The translations under genes and the position numbers were made by a program. From Oscillospiraceae bacterium (lineage in GTDB: Bacteria > Bacillota > Clostridia > Oscillospirales > Oscillospiraceae): DNA of 64,000 bases. Below the pieces are notes generated by a model. It searched no databases and was not told the origin of the DNA. It worked only from the letters and a program-made list of their open reading frames with translations. How positions within the stretch are numbered: position 1 is the stretch's first letter; the number at the start of each line of letters is the position of its first letter. The stretch spans positions 18,390 to 82,389 of the forward strand of contig JAFSET010000081.1 in assembly GCA_017435615.1 (NCBI GenBank). Direction: 5' to 3'. Positions 34,406-43,250 of this stretch are shown here, piece after piece.

Positions 34406-35407
34406 ATGATCGCTGTATTGAAAAGAGAGACTACACAAGAACAAAAATTACACCTTCTGACCTGGCTTAAATCCATGGGACTGGATGTACATGTTTCCGA
34501 AGGAGAAGAAATCACGGTACTTGGTTTGATCGGTGATACCAGCCGGGTAGATATGGAATTATTGAGCAGCCTGGAAATCGTGGAAACAGTCAAACGTGTT
34601 TCCGAACCTTTCAAGCAGGCAAACAGAGTGTTTCATCCCGAAGACACCGTGGTGCAGATCGGTGAGGCTATGATCGGCGGAGGCCATTTTGCTATGATTG
34701 CAGGCCCCTGCTCTGTAGAAAGTGAGCAGCAGATCATCGAAGTTGCGCAGGCAGTCAAGGCTGCGGGCGCACACATTTTACGCGGCGGTGCATTCAAACC
34801 CCGCACCTCTCCTTATGCGTTCCAGGGTCTGAAGGATGAGGGCATCCGCATGCTGCTGGAAGCAAAGAAAGCTACCGGACTTCCCATCATTACAGAGATC
34901 ATGAACGTTCGGTCTTTAGATCTTTTTGAAGATGTGGATATCATTCAGGTCGGTGCAAGAAATATGCAAAATTTTGACCTGCTTCAGGAGCTGGGCAAGA
35001 CCGACAAACCTATTTTACTGAAACGGGGACTTGCCAATACGCTGCAGGAGCTTCTGATGAGTGCAGAATATATTATGAGTGAAGGTAATGAGAATATCAT
35101 TTTATGTGAGCGCGGTATTCGAACATACGAACATTATACCCGAAATACGCTGGATCTTTCCGCTGTTCCTGTGCTGCACGAGCTGACACACCTTCCTGTG
35201 GTAGTCGATCCCAGCCACGCCACCGGCAAAGCATCCTTAGTACCTTCCATGACCGCGGCCGCTGTTGCAGCCGGTGCTGACGGCATTATGGTGGAAGTGC
35301 ATAACAATCCTTCCAGAGCTTTGTGTGACGGTGCGCAGTCCCTGACACCGGAGCAGTTTGCTTCTGTCAGCCAGCAGGTGCAGCGCATCCGGGAGGTTTT
35401 GGCATGA
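34406..35407 (+). CDS. aroF: DAHP synthase (3-deoxy-7-phosphoheptulonate synthase), AroF/type I-beta
   Basis: About 333 residues. A small ACT/ferredoxin-like N-terminal domain (about 1-70) carries feedback control in this subclass. The barrel follows with IAGPCSVES, LRGGAFKPRTSPYAFQG, QVGARNMQNF, LLKRG and DPSHATGK, the substrate and metal ligands of the family. It joins phosphoenolpyruvate and erythrose 4-phosphate, the first step of the shikimate pathway. ATG 34397 lies right against AGGAG, so ATG 34406 with a nine-base spacer is the start. First structural gene after the attenuator. The stop overlaps tyrA. Confidence 0.95.
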   Translation: MIAVLKRETTQEQKLHLLTWLKSMGLDVHVSEGEEITVLGLIGDTSRVDMELLSSLEIVETVKRVSEPFKQANRVFHPEDTVVQIGEAMIGGGHFAMIAGPCSVESEQQIIEVAQAVKAAGAHILRGGAFKPRTSPYAFQGLKDEGIRMLLEAKKATGLPIITEIMNVRSLDLFEDVDIIQVGARNMQNFDLLQELGKTDKPILLKRGLANTLQELLMSAEYIMSEGNENIILCERGIRTYEHYTRNTLDLSAVPVLHELTHLPVVVDPSHATGKASLVPSMTAAAVAAGADGIMVEVHNNPSRALCDGAQSLTPEQFASVSQQVQRIREVLA

Positions 35408-36234
35408 ATGTTGGCATTTTAGGCCTTGGACTGATCGGCGGTTCTCTCGCCCGCGCATATTCCAAAGCCGGGCACCGGGTATATGTGTATGACCGGGATG
35501 AACAGATGTTGGAATTTTCCAAAATTGCCGGTGTTGTTCACGGAACGTTGAATACTGACACCATTGGTCAGTGCGAGCTGATCCTTTTGGCCATATATGC
35601 CGGTGGCTCTGCCCAGTGGCTTGAAGATAATTCCCCCAAAATTTCTCCCAAAGCGATGGTGATAGATTGCTGTGGCATCAAGAAATACATCTGCGACAAA
35701 TGCTTTCCTTTGGCAGAACAATACGGCTTTACCTTTGTAGGCGGGCATCCAATGGCCGGTTCCCATCATTCCGGGTTTAAATATAGCCGATCCAATTTGT
35801 TTCAGGGAGCCCCTATGGTGCTGGTCCCTCCGAGATTTGACGATCCGGTGCTTCTTTCCCATGTAAAAACGCTGCTTGAGCCCTGCAACTTTGGTTCATT
35901 TTCCGTTACGACTGCACAGCAGCATGATAAAATGATCGCATTTACATCCCAAATGCCCCACATAGTCAGCAACGCCTACATCAAGTCCCCTACTGCCACG
36001 ATGCACAAGGGTTTTTCTGCCGGCAGCTACAAGGATCTGACCCGTGTTGCCTGGCTGAACGCGCCTATGTGGGCGGAACTGTTTTTATCAAACAGAGAAA
36101 ATGTACTTTATGAACTGGAGTGTTATATTGAAAGTCTGCAGGCATACCGGGATGCCCTGGAAGCACAGGACGAGTCTGCCTTGACTGCGCTGCTTGAAGA
36201 AGGTAAACAACGTAAGGAGGCGGTTGACGGATGA
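35404..36234 (+). CDS. tyrA: Prephenate dehydrogenase (TyrA)
   Basis: 276 residues. An N-terminal Rossmann fold has GLGLIGGSLA (residues 6-15). The substrate segment is GGHPMAGSHHSGF, with the catalytic-type His in it, and an alpha-helical dimerisation domain follows. It oxidises prephenate to 4-hydroxyphenylpyruvate for tyrosine. It lacks a C-terminal ACT domain, so feedback control must lie elsewhere (DAHP synthase, the attenuator). An ATGA overlap joins it to aroF, and the same at its end to aroB. Confidence 0.94.
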   Translation: MNVGILGLGLIGGSLARAYSKAGHRVYVYDRDEQMLEFSKIAGVVHGTLNTDTIGQCELILLAIYAGGSAQWLEDNSPKISPKAMVIDCCGIKKYICDKCFPLAEQYGFTFVGGHPMAGSHHSGFKYSRSNLFQGAPMVLVPPRFDDPVLLSHVKTLLEPCNFGSFSVTTAQQHDKMIAFTSQMPHIVSNAYIKSPTATMHKGFSAGSYKDLTRVAWLNAPMWAELFLSNRENVLYELECYIESLQAYRDALEAQDESALTALLEEGKQRKEAVDG

Positions 36235-37283
36235 AAGCCATAGATGTAGGCACCTCTGCAAGCTATCAGGTTTTGATCGATTGCGGTTTGATCCGCAGCT
36301 CCGGAGTCTATATCCGCAAGCTCATCAAGCCAGGAAAGGCTGCCGTGATCAGCGACAGCAATGTATTTCCTTTGTACGGAAAAACGGTAATTGACAGCCT
36401 GAATAATGCCGGTTTTGAAGTTTACAGTTTTTGTTTTCAGGCCGGTGAAGCCCAGAAAAACAGCACCACCTATTTGCAGATTTTAAACTTCTTGGCCGAA
36501 AACAGCTTTACCCGTTCCGATACGCTCATTGCCCTTGGCGGCGGTGTTGTCGGTGATATGACCGGTTTTGCCGCTGCCACCTATCTGCGTGGCATCCCTT
36601 ATATTCAAATCCCCACAACGCTTTTGGCGATGGTTGACTCCTCCGTTGGCGGAAAGACTGCTATTGATCTTCCTGCCGGAAAAAACCTGGTTGGCGCTTT
36701 TTATCAACCGACCTTAGTGCTCTGCGATCCGGATGCTTTGAGCACACTGCCCGCATCTGTCTTTCGGGATGGATGCGCTGAAGTGATCAAATACGGTGTT
36801 CTTTTTGATGCAAAATTATTTGATCACTTATATGACAAAGGCTTATCCTTTGACCGGGAATATGTGATCACACGCTGCGTGGAATTAAAAAAAGAAGTTG
36901 TACAGCAGGATGAATATGACCGCGGAAGACGGCAGCTATTAAACCTTGGTCACACCTTCGGTCATGCCATCGAGGCACAAAGCGATTTTCAGGTTTCCCA
37001 TGGACAGGCTGTTGCGATCGGTATGGCAATAATATCCCGGGCTTGCGCCGCGTGTAACCTTTGTTCCCTACAGGTCAGTGGGGCCGTCTGTGACATATTG
37101 GCTCTTTTTGGCTTGCCCCACAGTACCACATATACTGCGGAGCAGCTTTATCAGGGTGCTTTATCCGACAAAAAACGGGCCGGAGAAACCGTCAACCTGA
37201 TTATCACAAAGCAAATCGGCTGTTGCGACATTCTTCCCACACCGATTTCACAGGTACAATCCTTTATTGAGGCAGGTCTATAA
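36231..37283 (+). CDS. aroB: 3-dehydroquinate synthase (AroB)
   Basis: 350 residues. NAD-binding GGGVVGDMTGF near residue 105, then QIPTTLLAMVDSSVGGKTAID and the metal ligands in GCAEVIKYG (Glu) and LNLGHTFGHAIE (His). It converts DAHP to 3-dehydroquinate, step two of the pathway. The start overlaps the tyrA stop (ATGA) and has GGAGG upstream. Length and motifs are typical. Confidence 0.96.
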   Translation: MKAIDVGTSASYQVLIDCGLIRSSGVYIRKLIKPGKAAVISDSNVFPLYGKTVIDSLNNAGFEVYSFCFQAGEAQKNSTTYLQILNFLAENSFTRSDTLIALGGGVVGDMTGFAAATYLRGIPYIQIPTTLLAMVDSSVGGKTAIDLPAGKNLVGAFYQPTLVLCDPDALSTLPASVFRDGCAEVIKYGVLFDAKLFDHLYDKGLSFDREYVITRCVELKKEVVQQDEYDRGRRQLLNLGHTFGHAIEAQSDFQVSHGQAVAIGMAIISRACAACNLCSLQVSGAVCDILALFGLPHSTTYTAEQLYQGALSDKKRAGETVNLIITKQIGCCDILPTPISQVQSFIEAGL

Positions 37284-37285
37284 CT

Positions 37286-38482
37286 ATGGATATTACTATA
37301 TATCCCAAAAAGCTATCAGGAACACTGCAAATAATCCCTTCCAAGTCTCAGGCACACCGACTGCTGATCTGCGCTGCTTTTTCAGACAAACCAACAAAGC
37401 TGATCTGTCCGGCAACGAACCGGGATATCGAAGCTACCGCAAACTGCCTGAACGCTATAGGGGCTCAAATCACAAGAACCGACGACGGGTATCTTGTTGT
37501 TCCGGTTTCCTCAGTTTCCAGACAAGCTGTGCTGGATTGTGGCGAAAGCGGCTCAACGCTGCGCTTTATGCTCCCCATTGCAGGTGCGCTGGGTGTGGAT
37601 GCCACTTTTCAAATGGCAGGCAGGCTTCCAGAACGTCCACTGTCTCCTCTTTGGGAGGAGCTGCAGCGCATGGGATGTACACTTTCCCGTCCAACGGAAA
37701 ATTCCATAAACTGCACCGGAAGGCTGAAAGCCGGAGCGTATTACATCGACGGCGGTGTATCCAGCCAGTTCATCACCGGTCTTCTGTTTGCCTTGGCACT
37801 GCTTCCCGGGGAAAGTCAGTTGCAGGTGACGGGTTCGGTGGAATCCAAACCTTATATCGAAATGACCCGACAGGCTTTGAAGCTTTTTGGAGCAGATGCT
37901 ACAGATACTCGCTTTAATGGACGAACCCCCTTCCGGTCTCCCGGTACTGTTTTTGTGGAGAGTGATTGGAGCAACGGCGCATTTTTCCTTGGTGCCAATG
38001 CCTTAGGAAATCACATTACACTTGAAGGTTTGAATTCTCATTCTGCCCAGGGTGATCGTGCAGTCGTGGAATGGATAGAACGTCTCCGGGAAGATATAAC
38101 TGTATCCGGCAAAGATATTCCGGATCTGATCCCCATTCTCTGCGTGGTTGCAGGATGCAGCAAAGGTGCAACCTTTGAAAACATTGGCAGATTACGACTG
38201 AAAGAGTCCGATCGTATAGACTCTGTTGCCAATATGATGAAAGCCTTGGGCGCGGATGTGCAAACAGGTCCAGATTGGCTGCGTGTATCCCCAAGCACCT
38301 ATCAGGGCTGTGTAATCGACGCGAAAAACGATCATCGAATCGCCATGTCCGCAGCCATTGCTTCAACTGTTGCACAGGGACCGGTCACCATACTCGGCGC
38401 AGAATGTGTCAACAAATCCTATCCGGACTTTTGGTCCGTATTTACACAGCTTGGAGGTTACTATGAGCAGTACATACGGTGA
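37286..38482 (+). CDS. aroA: 3-phosphoshikimate 1-carboxyvinyltransferase (EPSP synthase, AroA)
   Basis: 398 residues. Family strings: KSQAHRLLICAA near residues 20-31, CGESGSTLRFMLP near 91-103, GRLPERPL, GGVSSQFITGLLFA, RLKESDRID near 311, and DHRIAMSAA near 350. It is shorter than the E. coli enzyme but within the range seen in Firmicutes. The LPERPLSPL segment, with Ala rather than Gly in the neighbouring loops, cannot be used here to predict inhibitor sensitivity. The reading frame runs 20 bases into aroC. Confidence 0.95.
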   Translation: MDITIYPKKLSGTLQIIPSKSQAHRLLICAAFSDKPTKLICPATNRDIEATANCLNAIGAQITRTDDGYLVVPVSSVSRQAVLDCGESGSTLRFMLPIAGALGVDATFQMAGRLPERPLSPLWEELQRMGCTLSRPTENSINCTGRLKAGAYYIDGGVSSQFITGLLFALALLPGESQLQVTGSVESKPYIEMTRQALKLFGADATDTRFNGRTPFRSPGTVFVESDWSNGAFFLGANALGNHITLEGLNSHSAQGDRAVVEWIERLREDITVSGKDIPDLIPILCVVAGCSKGATFENIGRLRLKESDRIDSVANMMKALGADVQTGPDWLRVSPSTYQGCVIDAKNDHRIAMSAAIASTVAQGPVTILGAECVNKSYPDFWSVFTQLGGYYEQYIR

Positions 38483-39539
38483 ACATCTGAAACTATCTAT
38501 ATTCGGACAGTCCCATGGTCCGTCCATAGGTATGGTGCTGGACGGTATTCCCGCCGGTCTAAAAGTGGATATGCTGCAGCTTCAGCAGTTCATGGACAGA
38601 CGTGCCCCCGGTCAGGGTGAATATGCAACCGCCCGTAAAGAAGCGGATGCCCCTGAATTTATCTCCGGTGTTGTAGACGGATATACCTGCGGTGCGCCCA
38701 TTGCCGCAATCATACATAACAAAAACACACGCTCGTCCGACTATGATAACCTGAAATCCTGTCCACGGCCGGGACATGCCGACTATGCCGCACAGATCAA
38801 ATACAACGGATTTCAGGACTGTGCCGGTGGCGGACATTTTTCAGGACGTTTAACCGCCCCCCTATGCATTGCCGGTGGTCTGTGCAAACAATGGCTTGCG
38901 CAACAGGGCATTGACATTGCCGCCCACATTGTTTCCATCGGAGGCATTGCAGATGATCCTGTATACTTAGACTGGATCAAGCCAGATTTTTCAATCATCC
39001 AAAAGGACTTCCCTGTTATCAATCCACAAGCCGGTCAATTGATGCGTCAGAAAATTGCTCAGGCAAAAGCAGACGGTGATAGTGTTGGCGGTTTGATCGA
39101 ATGTATTGCTACCGGTGTTCCTGCCGGCTTAGGAGGACCGCTTTTTGGCGGCATGGAGGGAAAACTGGCACATATTCTTTACGGAATTCCTGCGGTCAAA
39201 GGTGTCGACTTTGGCTCCGGTTTTACCGGAAGCTATCTGCTTGGCAGTGAAAACAACGATCAGTATGCGATCGAAGATGGAAAAATCGTTACCCTGACCA
39301 ACAATTCAGGTGGCATTTTGGGTGGTATCACCACCGGTATGCCTCTTGTGATGCAAATTGCTGTCAAGCCTACTCCGTCCATTGCAAAACAGCAGCAGTC
39401 TGTAAACTTAAACACTATGACAGTGCAGCCTCTTTGTGTACAGGGACGGCATGATCCCTGTATTGTTCCACGTGCAGTGCCTGTGGTGGAAGCCGCTGTT
39501 GCCATTGCATTATACGATACTATGCTCGGCAAAATCTAA
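38463..39539 (+). CDS. aroC: Chorismate synthase (AroC)
   Basis: 358 residues. Conserved FGQSHG near residues 14-19, RRAPGQGE, RPGHADYAAQIKY, the GGGHFSGRLTA segment, the GSDFG-type loop (VDFGSG) and NSGGILGGI. It forms chorismate from EPSP with reduced FMN. The frame is open upstream to 38358. GGAGG five bases before ATG 38463 and the match to family length fix the start inside the end of aroA. RBS and coupling are both present. Confidence 0.95.
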   Translation: MSSTYGEHLKLSIFGQSHGPSIGMVLDGIPAGLKVDMLQLQQFMDRRAPGQGEYATARKEADAPEFISGVVDGYTCGAPIAAIIHNKNTRSSDYDNLKSCPRPGHADYAAQIKYNGFQDCAGGGHFSGRLTAPLCIAGGLCKQWLAQQGIDIAAHIVSIGGIADDPVYLDWIKPDFSIIQKDFPVINPQAGQLMRQKIAQAKADGDSVGGLIECIATGVPAGLGGPLFGGMEGKLAHILYGIPAVKGVDFGSGFTGSYLLGSENNDQYAIEDGKIVTLTNNSGGILGGITTGMPLVMQIAVKPTPSIAKQQQSVNLNTMTVQPLCVQGRHDPCIVPRAVPVVEAAVAIALYDTMLGKI

Positions 39540-39555
39540 CAGGAGGATATAGAAA

Positions 39556-40698
39556 ATGGACCTTCAAAACCTTCGTGAACAAATAGACAGCGTTGATGAG
39601 CAGCTTGTGAAGCTGTTCGTAGAACGAATGACACTGTCATCTCAAATTGCCAATTTTAAAAAAGAACACAATCTTCCCATTTACGTTCCCACAAGAGAAC
39701 GGGAAAAGCTTCAGGAAGTCGCAAAGCTTGCAGGCGCAGATATGGAAAACTACACAAGGGTTCTATACTCTATGATCTTTGAGCTGAGCCGCAGCTATCA
39801 AAGCAAGCTCAATAACGAATCTACCCCCTTACACGAGCAAATTGTACACTCCATTGAAAACACCCCCAATCTATTCCCCCAGGCCCCTATGGTGGCCTGT
39901 CAGGGTGTGGAAGGCGCATATGCCCAAATTGCCTGTGAGAGAATGTTTAAATCCCCCTTCATCATGTATTTTAAAAACTTTGAGGGGATCTTCAACGCCA
40001 TTGAAAAGGGGCTTTGTCAATACGGCATTCTGCCGCTTGAGAATTCAACCGCAGGCTCCGTCAAAAAGGTGTATGACCTGATGATCCACCACAACTTTTC
40101 GATCGTGCGGACTTTCCGTCTGAAAATCGACCACTGCCTGTTGGCTGCCCCCGGCGTGAAACTGGAGGATATTGAGGAAATCTATTCTCACGAGCAAGCC
40201 ATCAATCAGTGTGCAGAATTTTTGAACAGCCTGAGTGGCGTAAAGATCATTCCCGTGGAAAACACCGCTGTGGCAGCGAAAATGGTTGCGCAATCCGAAA
40301 AGAAAAATGTGGCGGCCATTTCCAGCCGAAACTGTCAAGAGCTGTACGGACTGGTCTGCCTTGCCGACAGCATCCAGGATAAGGGTAATAACCGCACCCG
40401 TTTTATCTGCATTAGCAAAAATCTGGAGATATATCCCGGCTCCGATAAAACCAGCATTATGATGGTTCTATCTCATAAACCCGGCGCACTTTATAAAGTC
40501 CTTGCCCGGATGTATGTGCTGGGCATCAATGTGATCAAGCTGGAATCAAGGCCCATTCCAGATCGGGACTTCGAGTTTATGTTCTATTTTGATTTGGAAA
40601 CTTCTATTTATTCCGAGGAATTTGTGCAGCTTATGTGCGAACTGGATGACTTGTGTGAGGAATTCAAGTATCTTGGAAGCTACACCGAGGTGGTATGA
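39556..40698 (+). CDS. pheA: Bifunctional chorismate mutase/prephenate dehydratase (PheA)
   Basis: 380 residues. AroQ-type chorismate mutase at about 1-85 (LREQIDSVDEQLVKLFVERM). Prephenate dehydratase at about 110-285 (CQGVEGAYAQIA, LPLENSTAGSV, the NRTRFICI strand). ACT domain at about 300-375 (MVLSHKPGALYKVL, the Phe-binding regulatory region with LESRPIPDRDFEFMFYFD). It makes phenylpyruvate and is expected to be inhibited by phenylalanine. The GGAGG before ATG 39556 is good. It overlaps aroE/K at ATGATG. Confidence 0.95.
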   Translation: MDLQNLREQIDSVDEQLVKLFVERMTLSSQIANFKKEHNLPIYVPTREREKLQEVAKLAGADMENYTRVLYSMIFELSRSYQSKLNNESTPLHEQIVHSIENTPNLFPQAPMVACQGVEGAYAQIACERMFKSPFIMYFKNFEGIFNAIEKGLCQYGILPLENSTAGSVKKVYDLMIHHNFSIVRTFRLKIDHCLLAAPGVKLEDIEEIYSHEQAINQCAEFLNSLSGVKIIPVENTAVAAKMVAQSEKKNVAAISSRNCQELYGLVCLADSIQDKGNNRTRFICISKNLEIYPGSDKTSIMMVLSHKPGALYKVLARMYVLGINVIKLESRPIPDRDFEFMFYFDLETSIYSEEFVQLMCELDDLCEEFKYLGSYTEVV

Positions 40699-41924
40699 TG
40701 CAGTGCGGTCTTTTAGGTGAAAAACTGGGTCACAGCTACTCTCCCCAAATTCACGCAAAGCTTGGCTGCTACCGCTATTGCCTATATGAAAAAAGCCCCT
40801 CTGAGCTGGAGCATTTTATAAGAAACGGAGATTACCGGGGACTGAATGTAACCATCCCCTACAAGAAGACGGTCCTTCCCTACTGTGATGCGCTTTCACC
40901 GGAGGCGAGCAGATTGGGCGCTGTCAATACCTTGGTCCGAATGTCTGACGGTTCGTTATATGGCCACAACACAGATTATTTTGGTTTTCAGTCTATGGCT
41001 CAAAGACTGAATATAAATTACAGTGGCAAAAAGGTTCTCGTTTTAGGCTCCGGTGGTGCTGCAACCACGGTTCGTGCTGTTATGGAAGAACAAGGCGCAA
41101 ATGTAGTCACCGTTTCCAGATCAGGCGAAAACAATTACAAAAACCTTGACCTGCACAAGAATTGCGCTGTGATCGTAAATGCCACGCCTGTTGGAATGTA
41201 CCCCAACAACGGCATGTCCCCAGTGAATTTATCAATATTTCCAAATTTAGAAGCCGTTATGGATCTGATCTATAACCCGGCTAAAACCAAATTGTTGTTA
41301 GACGCGGAAAGCATGGGCCTAAAGACGGAAAACGGCCTTTGGATGCTGGTAGCACAAGCCTACGAAAGTGCCAAGTATTTTACAAGATCATTTATAGATG
41401 AAGCACTGATCCCACACATCCACCGTGAACTAAAACGAGAAATGGAAAATATCATTTTGATCGGTATGCCCGGTTGTGGAAAATCCACCAACGGAAGACT
41501 TCTTGCCAAAGCATTAAACAAACAGTTTGTCGATGCTGACGAGAAGATCGTAGAGCTTACCGGATGCAGTATTCCGGAAATTTTTCAATTACACGGCGAA
41601 GAATACTTCCGGAAACTGGAAACTCAGGCGTTGACTGATATCTGCAAAGGCTCCGGACAGGTCATTGCCACCGGTGGCGGCTGTGTAACCCGTCCGGAGA
41701 ACATTCCTCTACTACACCAAAACGGTACTGTCATTTGGATTCGCCGGCCCGTGGAACAGCTTCCAACCGCCGGTCGTCCCCTTTCTCAAGCAAACGATAT
41801 GAACCGGATGTATGAAGTTCGGATGCCATTATATCAACGCTGTGCGCACTACACAATCGATTGCGGACCATCCCCGGAAGAGACAGTGAAACGGCTTATA
41901 ACACTTTTGGACGAGGTAGAATAA
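40695..41924 (+). CDS. Fused shikimate dehydrogenase-shikimate kinase (AroE-AroK)
   Basis: 409 residues, two enzymes in one chain. Residues about 1-245 are AroE: HSYSPQIH (shikimate binding), NVTIPYKK with the catalytic Lys, NTDYFGF and GSGGAATTVRA (NADP). Residues about 250-409 are AroK: GMPGCGKST P-loop near 258, DADEKI, FRKLE, GGGCV, RRP and AGRPL. They catalyse consecutive steps, dehydroshikimate to shikimate to shikimate 3-phosphate. Fusion of adjacent steps may ease substrate transfer. There is no stop or frameshift between the two halves (linker ELKREMEN). It starts in an ATGA overlap with pheA. Confidence 0.94.
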   Translation: MMQCGLLGEKLGHSYSPQIHAKLGCYRYCLYEKSPSELEHFIRNGDYRGLNVTIPYKKTVLPYCDALSPEASRLGAVNTLVRMSDGSLYGHNTDYFGFQSMAQRLNINYSGKKVLVLGSGGAATTVRAVMEEQGANVVTVSRSGENNYKNLDLHKNCAVIVNATPVGMYPNNGMSPVNLSIFPNLEAVMDLIYNPAKTKLLLDAESMGLKTENGLWMLVAQAYESAKYFTRSFIDEALIPHIHRELKREMENIILIGMPGCGKSTNGRLLAKALNKQFVDADEKIVELTGCSIPEIFQLHGEEYFRKLETQALTDICKGSGQVIATGGGCVTRPENIPLLHQNGTVIWIRRPVEQLPTAGRPLSQANDMNRMYEVRMPLYQRCAHYTIDCGPSPEETVKRLITLLDEVE

Positions 41925-41925
41925 T

Positions 41926-42357
41926 ATGAAAATTTTGGTGATCAACGGACCGAATATCAATATGCTGGGGATCCGTGAACCGGGTGTCTATGGAAAAAGC
42001 TCTTATGAAGATCTGTTGAAACTTTTGGACCAAACCGCTCGGGAACTGCAGATTCAAATCAAGCACTTCCAGTCCAATCATGAAGGCTGCATAATCGATG
42101 AAATACAGGCAGCGTACGAAATCTATGACGGCATTGTGATCAACCCTGCCGGCTACACCCATACATCCGTCGCAATCCTGGATGCGCTGAAGGCCGTATC
42201 TATTCCCGCGGTAGAAGTCCATATCTCCAATGTAGACAGCCGTGAGGATTTCAGGAAAATATCCTATCCCGGTATGTACTGCGAGCAAACATTTAAAGGG
42301 TATGGCATTGCAGGCTACGCAATGGCGTTAAACTACTTGAAGGAAAAATACGGATAA
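41926..42357 (+). CDS. aroQ: 3-dehydroquinate dehydratase, type II (AroQ)
   Basis: 143 residues, the usual size. NGPNINMLGIREPGVYG at the start includes the catalytic Tyr, followed by QSNHEG, NPAGYTHTS and VHISN. It removes water from dehydroquinate, step three of the pathway. It begins one base after the aroE/K stop and is the last gene of the operon, followed by a terminator. With it, every step from DAHP to prephenate products is present in the operon. Confidence 0.96.
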   Translation: MKILVINGPNINMLGIREPGVYGKSSYEDLLKLLDQTARELQIQIKHFQSNHEGCIIDEIQAAYEIYDGIVINPAGYTHTSVAILDALKAVSIPAVEVHISNVDSREDFRKISYPGMYCEQTFKGYGIAGYAMALNYLKEKYG

Positions 42358-42361
42358 TTTA

Positions 42362-42400
42362 AAATGGATGCGGGCTAAATGGTCTGCATCCATTATTTAT
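42362..42400. terminator. Terminator between the aro operon and a convergent acetyltransferase gene
   Basis: AATGGATGC (42363-42371) pairs with GCATCCATT (42386-42394), with a 14-base loop. T-rich flanks occur on both exit sides, weaker on the plus strand (TATTTAT). Confidence 0.75.
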
Positions 42401-42894
42401 AGCTTTTTGCAATATGTATCCGCCTGTCTGTCCACTGAGCCATCAATGTAAACAGCATAATCCTGTATTACTTCTAATCCACAGGCTTGATGCAGCCTGA
42501 CTGATGCCGTATTCCGGCGATCAATGTGTGAATAAACAGTTGTTACTCCCTGTGCCTCCAGCCACGCAAGTACTTGCTGCAGTAAGCTTTTGGCATACCC
42601 CTTTCGACGGCTTTCAGGCCTCGTTTCAACCGCTTCGATCAGGTAGCCATCTTTATACGGTTCTGCCCGCAAAGCCGCCTCATACTGCCCCTCCGGCGCC
42701 CACACAGCACAGTAACTGCCCGGCATTTGAAAGAATTCCTTTAAGAACGCATAATGGCGCTGTTCCCCTTCCAATATTTGCTGGTGAACAGATAAATGCG
42801 CAAATTCTGCACCGTCTATTGTATTGGATTGAAGGTATACAGCCATAAGCTGATCGAACCGGATCTGCTTAATTGCGCTGAACATATAAAGCAT
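42397..42894 (-). CDS. GNAT family N-acetyltransferase
   Basis: About 165 residues. The acetyl-CoA-binding motif appears as ETRPESRRKGYAKSLL (R-x-x-G-x-A type), then the AQGVTTVYSHIDRRNTASVRLHQACGLEV segment typical of the GNAT C-terminal part. The substrate is unknown. The frame extends to 42930, but AAAGGAAGG upstream of ATG 42894 favours the shorter start. It is convergent to the aro operon with no link in function. Confidence 0.8.
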   Translation of the reverse strand: MLYMFSAIKQIRFDQLMAVYLQSNTIDGAEFAHLSVHQQILEGEQRHYAFLKEFFQMPGSYCAVWAPEGQYEAALRAEPYKDGYLIEAVETRPESRRKGYAKSLLQQVLAWLEAQGVTTVYSHIDRRNTASVRLHQACGLEVIQDYAVYIDGSVDRQADTYCKKL

Positions 42895-43215
42895 GACGCA
42901 CCTTCCTTTGTTGAGCATTTTTTCCTTCATAATTCAATCGGTTAAAATATATTTATACAAGGAAAAATTGTGGTTTCCTTTTCACATAAGCTAAAATTCG
43001 GTTACCATAACTGTGAAAACCCATAAATATTCATTGATTTATTCACAGTTTCCACAGGGTTTTTCACAGGCAATATATGAAAAGCCATCAGCATCAATTT
43101 GAAAACAACATAATTTTACCGGCAAAATCAAACTTTTATCGAGTAAATAATTATATTTGGTGTTGTTTACATAAATATTATATTCATTTTTGTCAATATT
43201 TCTGAAATTACTTTC
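42895..43215. other. AT-rich spacer with DnaA-box-like sites and inverted repeats
   Basis: There is no convincing gene in this 321-base stretch. Five 9-mers resembling TTATCCACA occur within 91 bases: CTTTTCACA (42978), GTTTTCACA on the minus strand (43012-43020), TTATTCACA (43039), GTTTCCACA (43048) and TTTTTCACA (43060). AACTGTGAA/TTCACAGTT and TGTGAAAACCC/GGGTTTTTCACA are inverted repeats that can pair. A run with very few G or C follows (43120-43215). It could be a DnaA-binding cluster or a decayed palindromic element. Confidence 0.4.
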
Positions 43216-43250
43216 AAAAAATGCAGGAGCTTGAATTTCTCCTGCATTTT
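43216..43250 (-). terminator. Terminator after tsaD
   Basis: Minus strand AAATGCAGGAG and CTCCTGCATTT with a nine-base loop, then T. It ends the cysS-polA-rimI-tsaD transcript. Confidence 0.88.

Noticed and set aside
37267-37917. 216-residue plus-strand frame overlapping aroA
   Set aside because: Out of frame with aroA, whose EPSP synthase motifs are unmistakable.
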